From Gemmataceae bacterium (GTDB lineage: Bacteria; Planctomycetota; Planctomycetia; Gemmatales; Gemmataceae): a stretch of DNA of 13,127 nucleotides. Below are positions 7,701 through 13,127 of the stretch, one piece after another. Below the pieces are notes generated by a model, which was not told the DNA's origin, did not search any database, and was given only the letters and a program-made list of their open reading frames with translations. Every line of letters starts with the position of its first letter. Position 1 is the first letter of the stretch. The DNA is taken from positions 1-13,127 of the forward strand of contig JAFMJU010000046.1 of assembly GCA_017853285.1 (NCBI GenBank). Reading direction: 5' to 3'. A program made the translations under genes and the position numbers.

Positions 7701-8208
7701 GCGGGTTTATTGGGACAGCCTGCGCCTGGGCCGCTTGCTGGGTGATGCCGAAACAGGCAAGGTGGCGGGTGTGACCGTCCGCTGGATGGACCCGGCTGCC
7801 GCCAGTCTGGACCGGGTCGGCTTCGCCAGGGAGATCCCGGCGGGGGAGCTGGTGGGCTACGACGGCAACGCCCGAGATCCGGTTTCCGCCAGCCGCTGGA
7901 AGGGCTCCTTCACCCGGTTGGGGGATGTGCGAGAGCTGCTGGCAGGCGTGGATGACCGGTTGGCGGTCTGCGGTCCGGGCGACGCGGTGGACCTGGAATA
8001 CCTGCTACCCGCCGGGGAGCCCGGCCCGGGCATGACGCGCACGGTGCTGCTGCGTGTGCACGGCTGGTGCAAGGACACGGCGCCCACCACGCTGACTGGG
8101 GCCCGTGTGGAGCCACTGCCATGGCGGGGCATGCCGGCCTACCCGTGCGTGCCCTCGCCCGATGAGAAGAACTGGGCCCCCCGTTGGAACACCCGCAAGT
8201 TCCGCTGA
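4756..8208 (+). CDS. membrane-anchored TPR / FG-GAP / UnbV(ASPIC)-like protein, 1150 aa
   Basis: ATG 4756 has a good ribosome binding site (GGAG, seven bases away). A basic Gly/Pro-rich N-terminus (1-26) precedes one membrane helix (about 27-46), with no obvious cleavage site; the rest is probably periplasmic or outside. Residues about 58-196 hold three or four TPR-like helical pairs (for example YEPATHQYEQALAIKPKD), typical of protein binding. FG-GAP/VCBS-like calcium loops follow: GDLDNDGKPE (353-362), DIDQDGDLDIF (405-415), DVDGDSDLDM (473-482) and a weaker DLNLDGDPDM (570-579), as in integrin-type beta-propellers. Residues about 660-720 resemble the ASPIC/UnbV domain (GTRVGV, GQSLGQSS, LRWPDGVPQ at 711-719). 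The remaining 430 residues are beta-rich and unassigned. Related proteins are numerous in planctomycetes and allied phyla; function is usually unknown, perhaps adhesion or a surface scaffold. No enzymatic motif was seen. Confidence 0.85.
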   Translation: MADLKAPRGGGKSPSQPRSFLAGQGWKWLSFLLVLVLLDLLIVFKFRRVATPESPEWLDRMNRGLAYLEQFNYEPATHQYEQALAIKPKDVATRINLAIALLNQAKPETLDKAVELLRGVLADQPDNPYANYCLAIILQYRNDVEGALPHFEATAKASPDDAHAWYQVGKCLTELDLRPDEAFDALTKAVELEPALNAARYALAMHPKTATDARKTMLDEQRALADAIWEREYKVRYFDMGPHAEAVPLPTVAPQPGVPALAASDVPVTLAAGTEWRVADGKDGYSLEIARRGRCSVVLDRLANGVEDLFLPGAVMRKGKPGDLLLTPDGPGWKDVTEEAGLAIGDGLIAAAGDLDNDGKPELLVAGSTGLKAYKNLGNGKFAPLPLSPGKGEEPGKFSGLALADIDQDGDLDIFATRAEGDPKTALAAWLNTSDAVEAAAGKPAEPLRLKFEAKPLPGVDPPGALAGLTLADVDGDSDLDMVLLPLQAGKPVWVRNDRLLRFKTLPVGDPVLPAAEWRACVSHLGDLYEPAHLLLLRSEGNAMRAQWSPRGWKTNDLQLPAGRQALRMDLNLDGDPDMISLGLKGNARFMAGSCREGTLVELGGGLDGLVNILGATNESTDLLGLKKTGGLARIGLALPSRHMVVVRPTGLRKTGDYLRTTAESVGTRVGVLAGSFRGWDEVGTGQSLGQSSRPIRLGTGPLEFAQAIRLRWPDGVPQAEMDPQVDTLVQMVETNRKPTSCPVLFVQGTDGKWEYVTDCLGPGALGEQGSDGSVRPARPVEVLRLPESVSRRKGKLVLRLAEPMDEVMYLDGARLAVVDHPVGTEIWADERFNFTGDLPTSQLMVVGNLVSLTEAKDNAGADALDLLARADGASVTNFPRLTWMGMAGRHKLDLLFPRPGGTGPLVLCGEGGVDYPYPESMYAATQAGLSLLPPTLARRGNDGKYTPVGEIGFPAGLPKPMLARIPAGAEGGEPWRLESNLRVYWDSLRLGRLLGDAETGKVAGVTVRWMDPAAASLDRVGFAREIPAGELVGYDGNARDPVSASRWKGSFTRLGDVRELLAGVDDRLAVCGPGDAVDLEYLLPAGEPGPGMTRTVLLRVHGWCKDTAPTTLTGARVEPLPWRGMPAYPCVPSPDEKNWAPRWNTRKFR

Positions 8209-8262
8209 CGGGCCCGGCCGGACTATTGGTGAATGGTGTGCCTTGTGTTTCCTTGGGAGTGA

Positions 8263-8643
8263 ATGATGAGCGATGTGGATTTGACCAGCGCGCCCGATGT
8301 GAGCCAGTTGGAGTGCTTCCCCAACCCCCGGCCGGAGCGCGATTACCTGATCGAGATCACCTGCCCCGAGTTCACCACGGTCTGCCCGAAGACCGGGCAA
8401 CCCGATTTCGGCACGCTGATCTTCAGCTATGTGGCTGACAAGACCTGCATCGAGCTGAAATCGCTGAAGCTGTACCTGCAGCGCTACCGCAACCAGGGCA
8501 TCTTCTACGAGGTGGTGGTGAACAAGATCCTGGACGACTTCGTCAAGGTGGTGCACCCGCGCCGCTGCACCCTGACGGGCCGGTTCACCCCGCGTGGCGG
8601 CATCTCCAGCACCATCGTCGCCGAGCACACGGCCGGGAAATGA
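8263..8643 (+). CDS. queF: NADPH-dependent preQ0 reductase (QueF), short single-domain type
   Basis: QueF reduces the nitrile of 7-cyano-7-deazaguanine (preQ0) to the amine preQ1 with two NADPH in the cytoplasm, a step in queuosine tRNA modification. The 126-residue product matches the short, Bacillus-like type rather than the 280-residue E. coli type. The catalytic Cys and Asp are present with family spacing: C41 in TTVCPKTGQPDFGTL and D48 seven residues later. The QueF substrate motif ELKSLKLYLQRYRNQG (64-79) and the later Glu of IFYEVVVNKI (E83) are also present. Two adjacent ATGs occur at 8263 and 8266; GGGAG at 8255-8259 is better spaced (6 bases) for the second, so the protein may lack the first Met. 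It follows the giant gene by 54 bp and overlaps the helicase start by 4 bp. No other preQ0 or queuosine genes are in the window, and no preQ1 riboswitch is visible upstream. Confidence 0.95.
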   Translation: MMSDVDLTSAPDVSQLECFPNPRPERDYLIEITCPEFTTVCPKTGQPDFGTLIFSYVADKTCIELKSLKLYLQRYRNQGIFYEVVVNKILDDFVKVVHPRRCTLTGRFTPRGGISSTIVAEHTAGK

Positions 8644-11054
8644 CCCCCATCCCCCAGCCCGCCGGCCGTCCGGAAAATCCCAGCCGGTCGGTGGTGCTGG
8701 ATGAGTACCTTGGCCTTCTGCCCTACTCGCCCTACCCGGTGCAGGAGGAGGCCCTGCTGGCTTGGTTTGCCGATGACCAGGGCGTGCTGGTCTGCGCCCC
8801 CACCGGTACCGGCAAGACGGTGATCGCGCAGGCGGCCTTGTACGAGGCGCTGCGCACCAACACCCGCGCCTACTACACCACGCCCCTGATCGCCCTGACG
8901 GATCAAAAATTCCACGAATTGAGGGAAACCGTTGTCAGTTGGGGATTCCCGGCCGACAGCGTGGGGCTGGTGACTGGCAACCGCCGGGTGAACCCTGACG
9001 CGCCCATCCTGATCGTGGTGGCCGAGATCCTGCTCAACCGCCTGCTCCACCCAGAAACCAGCGCGCTGGAAGGTGTGGGCGCGGTGGTGATGGACGAGTT
9101 CCACAACTTCGCCGACCCGGAACGGGGCATTGTGTGGGAACTGTCGCTGGCACATTTGCCCAAGCAGGTTCGACTGCTGCTGCTCAGCGCCACCGTGGGC
9201 AACGCCATCGAGTTCCTCAACTGGCTGGAGCGTTGCCACGGACGCAAGCTCGAGTTCGTGGAGGGGCGCGAGCGCAAGGTGCCCCTCAGCTTCCACTATG
9301 TGCCCGACGAGTTCCTGGCCGACCAACTGGCGCACATGGCGAAGGGCGAGGGTGAGCAGCGCAAGACACCCGCCCTGGTTTTCTGCTTCAACCGTGACCA
9401 GTGCTGGAGCGTGGCCGAGGTGCTGAAGGGGCAGGACCTGCTGCCCCCGGGCGTGCGGACCGAACTGCTGGCGGCCATCGATGCCGAGGAGATGAAGCGG
9501 GGCGCCGGTCCCCGGCTGGCCACGCTGCTGCGCCGGGGCATCGGCGTGCATCACGCGGGGTTGTTGCCCCGGTACCGCCGGGTGGTGGAGAGCCTGTTCG
9601 AACGCAAGCTGCTGGCGGTGGCGGTGTGCACCGAGACCCTGGCCGCGGGGATCAACCTGCCGGCCCGTTCAGTGATCCTGACCAGCCTGGCGAAGGGGCC
9701 GGCGGGCGGGCAGAAGCTCATCGATGCCAGCAGCGCCCAGCAGATCTTCGGCAGGGCCGGCAGGCCCCAGTTCGATGACAAGGGCTTCGTCTACTGCATG
9801 GCGCACGAGGACGATGTGCGCCTGACGCGCTGGAAGCGGCAGTTCGACGCGATTCCCGAGGACACCAAGGACCCGGTGCTCCTGCGCAAGAAAAAGGACC
9901 TGAAGCGCAAGAAACCCGAGAAGAGCGACAAATTCCTCTACTGGACCGAGCCGCAGTTCCTGCAACTGCAGCAGGCCGCGCCGGCGCGCCTGTACAGCAA
10001 GGGGCCGCTGCCCTGGAGGCTTTTGGCCTACCTGCTGGAGGTGTCGCCCGAGGTGAACCGGATCCGCTCGGTGATCCGCAAACGGCTGCTGGATTCTCCC
10101 CGCATCAAGGCGGGCGAGTTGCAACTGGATCGCATGCTGCTGGCCTTGCACAAGGGTGGCTATGTGAAACTGGATCCCCCGCCGCCCGAACCGGTGCCGG
10201 GCGCGCCGGAGCCGGAACCGGGCACCAAGGCGGAGGGAGGACTGGCGGTGCCGCCGGAAACGGCGCACGCCACCGACAAGCTGCCGCGCCTGCTGGCCTT
10301 CCGCGGCGTGAACCCGATGCTGGCGGACTGGATGTGCCCGCTGCTGGTGAAGGCGGATGATGTCGAGCGGTTGCAGCTTCTGGAAGGGTTGATGGAAGTG
10401 CCAGGCAACCTGGCCTGGGCGGTGCGCGTGCCCGAGGACCTGCCGCCCGGACCGCTGCAGCGGGAGTATTTGGATCCCCTGTTGGTGCAAAAGGGCCTCA
10501 TCGCCTCGGTGGCCAGGGAGCCCGGCGACGAGGAGGAGGAACCGGACGACGGTGACCGCAGGCGGCGCGAGCGTCCCCCCACACTGGCGGACCGGGCGCG
10601 CATGCTGTTTGAAGCCCAGCACCCCGAGGTGGGCGAGTCACCCATGCGGGGAGTCTGGGCCGCCGGTGAAATATTGCGCGGCTATCACGGCGACTTCGAG
10701 ACCTTCGTCAAGAACCGCGACCTGCTGCGGCAGGAAGGGGTGCTGTTCCGCCACATGCTGCGGCTGATCCTTTTGGCCGGCGAATTCGCCCGGGTGCCGC
10801 CCGAAGGCCTCGACACGAAGGGTCAGGCCGAATGGCGCGACTGGATGCGCCGTCTGGCCATCGACCTGACCCGGTGCTGCGCCAAGGTGGACCCCCAAAG
10901 CACCGAGCAGACCACCGGGGGCGAGGAGGATCCGTTGCTGGCCGAGGATCTGCCTGCCGCCGTGGCCAAGGTGCTGGAGGTGCCGCCAGAAGAAACCCCG
11001 GCCAAACCCCCCGCCCCGATTTTCGGCGCGGGTCTGGAGGAGGAACTGGACTGA
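8640..11054 (+). CDS. Ski2-like superfamily 2 helicase, 804 aa
   Basis: ATG 8640 overlaps the queF stop (ATGA). The first 380 residues contain the full SF2 helicase set: Walker A APTGTGKT (53-60), motif Ia-like TPLIALTDQKF (81-91), DEFH motif II (152-155), SAT motif III (183-185), VFCFNRDQ motif IV (247-254), the GVHHAGLLP segment (302-310) typical of the Ski2 group, motif V TETLAAGINLPA (331-342) and motif VI QIFGRAGRPQFD (368-379). All catalytic residues look intact. The C-terminal half carries a Lys-rich stretch (416-428), a Pro-rich linker (512-530), an acidic-then-Arg linker (629-647) and a helical tail (670-717) reminiscent of the DSHCT region of Ski2/Mtr4/HelY proteins. The family unwinds RNA or DNA with ATP; the substrate here is unknown. 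Translational coupling to queF is notable, but a functional link to tRNA modification is unproven. Confidence 0.9.
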   Translation: MTPIPQPAGRPENPSRSVVLDEYLGLLPYSPYPVQEEALLAWFADDQGVLVCAPTGTGKTVIAQAALYEALRTNTRAYYTTPLIALTDQKFHELRETVVSWGFPADSVGLVTGNRRVNPDAPILIVVAEILLNRLLHPETSALEGVGAVVMDEFHNFADPERGIVWELSLAHLPKQVRLLLLSATVGNAIEFLNWLERCHGRKLEFVEGRERKVPLSFHYVPDEFLADQLAHMAKGEGEQRKTPALVFCFNRDQCWSVAEVLKGQDLLPPGVRTELLAAIDAEEMKRGAGPRLATLLRRGIGVHHAGLLPRYRRVVESLFERKLLAVAVCTETLAAGINLPARSVILTSLAKGPAGGQKLIDASSAQQIFGRAGRPQFDDKGFVYCMAHEDDVRLTRWKRQFDAIPEDTKDPVLLRKKKDLKRKKPEKSDKFLYWTEPQFLQLQQAAPARLYSKGPLPWRLLAYLLEVSPEVNRIRSVIRKRLLDSPRIKAGELQLDRMLLALHKGGYVKLDPPPPEPVPGAPEPEPGTKAEGGLAVPPETAHATDKLPRLLAFRGVNPMLADWMCPLLVKADDVERLQLLEGLMEVPGNLAWAVRVPEDLPPGPLQREYLDPLLVQKGLIASVAREPGDEEEEPDDGDRRRRERPPTLADRARMLFEAQHPEVGESPMRGVWAAGEILRGYHGDFETFVKNRDLLRQEGVLFRHMLRLILLAGEFARVPPEGLDTKGQAEWRDWMRRLAIDLTRCCAKVDPQSTEQTTGGEEDPLLAEDLPAAVAKVLEVPPEETPAKPPAPIFGAGLEEELD

Positions 11055-11066
11055 GCCCGCGGGCTC
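11053..11066. repeat. 14-bp perfect palindrome at the helicase stop codon
   Basis: GAGCCCGCGGGCTC overlaps the TGA stop (11052-11054) and is a perfect 14-bp inverted repeat. As RNA it could form a short GC hairpin with a minimal loop, but the following bases are C-rich rather than U-rich, so it does not look like an intrinsic terminator. Regulator binding or chance are both possible. Confidence 0.35.
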
Positions 11067-11085
11067 TCCCCCTTGCGGCAAAACG

Positions 11086-11132
11086 GCCCCCAAGCGTAGT
11101 GTCGACCCCCACGGTTTTTTGGCTTCGGGGGC
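11086..11132 (+). promoter_or_regulatory. imperfect inverted repeat over the start region of the GT87-like gene
   Basis: GCCCCCAAGC (11086-11095) can pair with GCTT-C-GGGGGC (11122-11132), with one bulged C. A second C5 tract (11106-11110) could instead pair with the same GGGGG (11127-11131). The GGGGG lies 5-10 bases upstream of ATG 11137, where a ribosome binding site is expected, so the two pairings might hide or expose it. Pairing was judged by eye only. There is no A/G-rich canonical Shine-Dalgarno here. Confidence 0.3.
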
Positions 11133-11136
11133 GGCA

Positions 11137-12504
11137 ATGGGCGCAATTTGGGAAAGATTGGCAAGCAATTTTCAGGCCATCACACGCGATGGGGCCCGGG
11201 CCCGTTGGGCCTTGCTGGCATGCATGAGCGTGGTCCTGCTGATTGGCGCCGCCGCCTACTACGGCAAAATCACCAGCGAAAAACGGTCGAACCGCTCCGC
11301 CATCCAGCGATGGCAGCCGCAGATCCTGGGGCTGGAGCAGGGCGAGGATATCTCGCAAAAGTACGCCTACCCCAACCCGCCGGTCATGTCGGTGCTGCTG
11401 CTCCCCCTGGCCAAGCTGCCCTCGGGCGTGATGGCCATCACCTGGTACCTGCTGAAGGTGGGCATGGCGGTGCTTTCCACCGCCTGGATTCTGGCGATGG
11501 TGGACCCGCAAAAGCGGTTGCCCTGGTGGGCGCAGGGTCTGGCCATATTGCTGGCGATCCGGCCGATCATCGGCGACCTGCAGCACGGCAATGTGAACCT
11601 GTTCGTCTTTTTCATCGTGGTGGCGGCGCTTCGCCTGGCGATGGCCGGATGGAGCTTCGGCGGGGGCATCGCCCTGGCGCTGGCGGTCTCCTGCAAGGTG
11701 ACCCCGCTTTTGTTCGTGCCATATTTCGTGTGGAAGCGCGACTGGAGACTGCTTGCCGGCTGGGCGGTGGGCATGGGGCTGTTCTTGTACCCAGGCGTGG
11801 TGCCCGCGATGTATCTGGGCTGGGAGGAAAACCAGCGCAATCTGGTGTCGTGGTACCGGGAGATGGTGCACCCGTTCCTGGTGGAGGGCAAAGTCACCAG
11901 CGAGCACCCGAACCAATCCATACCTGGCCTGGTCTTCCGCATGCTGACCGAGAGCCCGTCGTTTGTGGTCTACCCCGAGGGTGTTTTCACCCCGGCCGAG
12001 TACCACAACTTGGCCGCGTTGAGCCCGGCCACAGCCAAGCGGATCGCGCAGGCATGCATGCTGGCCTTTGCCGCGGTGGTGGTCTACTGCTGCCGCAATC
12101 CCCTGGCCGGCTCGGGCACCGGACCTGCCAGCAACCGCTACCTGGCCGCCGAATTCGGCCTGATCTGCATCGGCATGCTGCTGTTCAGTGAACGAACCTG
12201 GAAGCACCACGCCGTGACGCTGGCCCTGCCCTGGGCGGTTTGGGCGGCGGCTTTGGCCACCGCAACCACCTGGCAGGCCCGCGCCGGATGGATTGGGCTG
12301 GCGCTGGTGGCCCAGTTCAGCCTATGGACCACCAGCACAGGCTTGCTGGACGACCGCACCGCGAAGATGGGTCAGGTCTACGGCGGCTACACTTGGGCCT
12401 TTTTGCTGCTGGCAGGCGGCATGGCTGTGACGGCATGGCAGGGTCTGGGTGGCGGAAAGGCGCGACAGGTCGAGGCGGAACCCGCCTTGCCCTTGGCAGC
12501 CTGA
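11137..12504 (+). CDS. polytopic membrane protein, GT87-like glycosyltransferase
   Basis: ATG 11137 is chosen; the frame also opens at TTG 11119 (six residues earlier), and the region before ATG is G-rich (11127-11134). The 455-residue product has about 10 hydrophobic helices, starting near residues 24-42, 84-100 and 103-121. Landmarks shared with the GT87 family, as I recall it, are a first loop ending in KYAYPNPP (75-82) before a long LLLPLAKLPSG helix, the NxN-like segment LQHGNVNLF (148-156), CKVTPLLFVPYF (186-197), and later loops with EHPNQSIPGL (256-265) and SERTWKHH (351-358). GT87 members use polyprenyl-phosphate sugars to transfer mannose or other sugars outside the cytoplasmic membrane. 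The acidic residues in the first loop (E67, E70, D71) could act as catalytic base, but this is inference. The acceptor is unknown. It is the last gene of the plus-strand run, 82 bp after the helicase. Confidence 0.75.
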   Translation: MGAIWERLASNFQAITRDGARARWALLACMSVVLLIGAAAYYGKITSEKRSNRSAIQRWQPQILGLEQGEDISQKYAYPNPPVMSVLLLPLAKLPSGVMAITWYLLKVGMAVLSTAWILAMVDPQKRLPWWAQGLAILLAIRPIIGDLQHGNVNLFVFFIVVAALRLAMAGWSFGGGIALALAVSCKVTPLLFVPYFVWKRDWRLLAGWAVGMGLFLYPGVVPAMYLGWEENQRNLVSWYREMVHPFLVEGKVTSEHPNQSIPGLVFRMLTESPSFVVYPEGVFTPAEYHNLAALSPATAKRIAQACMLAFAAVVVYCCRNPLAGSGTGPASNRYLAAEFGLICIGMLLFSERTWKHHAVTLALPWAVWAAALATATTWQARAGWIGLALVAQFSLWTTSTGLLDDRTAKMGQVYGGYTWAFLLLAGGMAVTAWQGLGGGKARQVEAEPALPLAA

Positions 12505-12557
12505 CCACTTTTTTGGATGTATCGGGAAGTTTCCAAGAGGATTTGAAGAAACCGAAT

Positions 12558-12590
12558 AAAAACCTGGTGGGTGTGAAAACAAAACCACCC
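12558..12590 (-). terminator. possible intrinsic terminator for the minus-strand gene
   Basis: Read on the minus strand, GGTGG (complement of 12589-12585) pairs with CCACC (complement of 12570-12566), separated by a 14-base T-rich loop; the overlapping GGGTG/CACCC pairing is an alternative. A run of five T residues (complement of 12562-12558) follows about three bases later. The stem is only five or six pairs, so it is weak. It lies about 140 bp past the stop of the gene at 12732. Confidence 0.4.
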
Positions 12591-12634
12591 TCGATGCGTA
12601 CAGTTTGATACGAGGACGCAAGTCCCCAGAAATC

Positions 12635-12696
12635 CGCCCGCGCAGCCTACCCTCCGCAACAAATAGCCGAGGATGGTGGCGCGGGCGTGAGTTTTT
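12635..12696 (+). terminator. candidate terminator hairpin downstream of the GT87-like gene
   Basis: CGCCCGCGC (12635-12643) pairs perfectly with GCGCGGGCG (12679-12687), and a weaker inner stem around CCTC/GAGG can extend the structure toward the loop. Five T residues (12692-12696) follow four bases after the stem. That is an intrinsic-terminator-like arrangement for plus-strand transcription, about 130 bp after the stop at 12504. The loop is long, so an alternative is a structured RNA element. Confidence 0.4.
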
Positions 12697-12731
12697 ACTG
12701 ATCTGGAAACTCGGAAAAAGGGAGCTGGCGC

Positions 12732-13127
12732 CTACCCGATACCGTTACCGCCCTGGCTTCCAAGATTGGCCCGCAGCCTTTCCAGGGTGGCGGCCTGAAC
12801 CCCTGATAACCACTGCTCTTCCCCAGGCGTGAGATCCCGCACCAGATCGAGCCGGGTCTCCAACTCCCCCTCCACCATGCGAACCTGCAGGTCACGCACC
12901 AGGTCGCCGGGTAGTTGCTGCCGCAGCATGCGCGCGTACATCTCGCAGGTTTGGCGAGCCGGGTCCAGGCAGGGGCAAATCGTGCCGGAGTCGAGGCATT
13001 GCAGATGCTCGCTGGCCGCCTGGTGGTGCGGTTCCTCGGGGGACAGCTCTGCCAATGCCTTGTTGAAAAACGGTCTGGCTTCCCCGCCTCGGCCCGCATG
13101 GGCCAGGAACAACCCCAGCGCGGTGGC
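12732..13127 (-). CDS. C-terminal part of a TPR-like protein with a four-cysteine cluster
   Basis: The frame is open from the window edge to a TAG at 12732-12734 (minus strand), so 131 residues of the C-terminus are seen. The in-window TTG and ATG codons are probably internal. The first visible stretch, ALGLFLAHAGRGGEARPFFNKALAEL, matches a TPR helix pair (A-L-x3-A-x2-G-x2-EA-x2-F-x-KAL). It is followed by C-x6-C-x-C-x7-C (residues 44, 51, 53 and 61 of the fragment), then charged helical sequence (MLRQQLPGDLV, TPGEEQWLSG) and a Gly-rich end. The cysteine cluster could bind a metal or form disulfides if the protein is exported. The gene converges with the GT87-like gene. Function is unknown beyond a likely protein-binding role for the TPR. 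Confidence 0.65.
   Translation of the reverse strand, partial: ATALGLFLAHAGRGGEARPFFNKALAELSPEEPHHQAASEHLQCLDSGTICPCLDPARQTCEMYARMLRQQLPGDLVRDLQVRMVEGELETRLDLVRDLTPGEEQWLSGVQAATLERLRANLGSQGGNGIG

Noticed and set aside
8209..8262. preQ1 riboswitch before queF
   Set aside because: The 54-bp spacer has no preQ1-type stem with a C-rich aptamer and A-rich tail.
8505..9554. 349-codon minus-strand frame opposite queF and the helicase N-terminus
   Set aside because: Antisense shadow of conserved QueF and Walker A/DEFH sequence; His/Gln-rich with no recognisable domain.
10708..12210. 500-codon open frame on the minus strand antisense to the helicase and GT87-like genes
   Set aside because: It overlaps two well-supported genes; its composition is Gln/His/Arg/Gly-rich without any motif, as expected of an antisense frame in GC-rich DNA.
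12605..12832. 75-codon plus-strand frame downstream of the GT87-like gene
   Set aside because: It overlaps the candidate terminator and the 3' end of the minus-strand gene, with no ribosome binding site or recognisable sequence.
1..13127. CRISPR arrays, tRNA genes, insertion sequences or prophage
   Set aside because: No regularly spaced repeats, transposase or integrase motifs, or tRNA-like cloverleaf sequence were seen on reading both strands.

Overview
This GC-rich window (about 64% by eye) reads as chromosomal DNA from an environmental bacterium. The best guess is a planctomycete, possibly of the Gemmatales. That rests on the gene repertoire: a giant TPR/FG-GAP/UnbV-like protein, a secreted prenyltransferase-repeat protein, a DUF6931-like protein, a Ski2-like helicase and a GT87-like membrane protein. 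No rRNA or other marker gene is present, so the assignment is an inference. No tRNA, CRISPR array, insertion sequence or integrase was seen.

Layout. Region A (1-2441, + strand) is a tight run of five genes: the 3' end of an unidentified gene, a 218-aa unknown, a beta-rich 173-aa protein resembling the needle part of VgrG/gp5 spikes, a 103-aa coiled-coil protein, and a 218-aa DUF6931-like protein that starts inside the stop codon of the gene before it. The first and last proteins share a C-terminal IGNIWE(N/D)W peptide. The region looks like accessory genes of a type VI or similar contractile apparatus, but no core component is visible, so this is a hypothesis.

Region B (2469-4624, - strand) holds two overlapping genes. 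One encodes an exported prenyltransferase-repeat protein. The other encodes a FolK (folate pathway pyrophosphokinase) domain fused to a short-chain dehydrogenase domain whose catalytic Asn, Ser and Tyr are replaced. Regions A and B converge with a 27-bp gap.

Region C (4756-12504, + strand) is transcribed divergently from B across a 131-bp gap carrying an 11-bp direct repeat. It contains a 1150-aa membrane-anchored TPR/FG-GAP/UnbV-like protein, queF (7-deazaguanine/queuosine pathway), a Ski2-like helicase overlapping queF by 4 bp, and a GT87-like polytopic membrane protein. Region D (12732-13127, - strand) is the C-terminal part of a TPR-like protein with a four-cysteine cluster. The 227-bp gap between C and D has candidate terminators for both directions.

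The strongest items to follow up are the degenerate FolK-SDR fusion, the shared C-terminal peptide with the spike-like cluster of region A, and the Cys cluster in region D.
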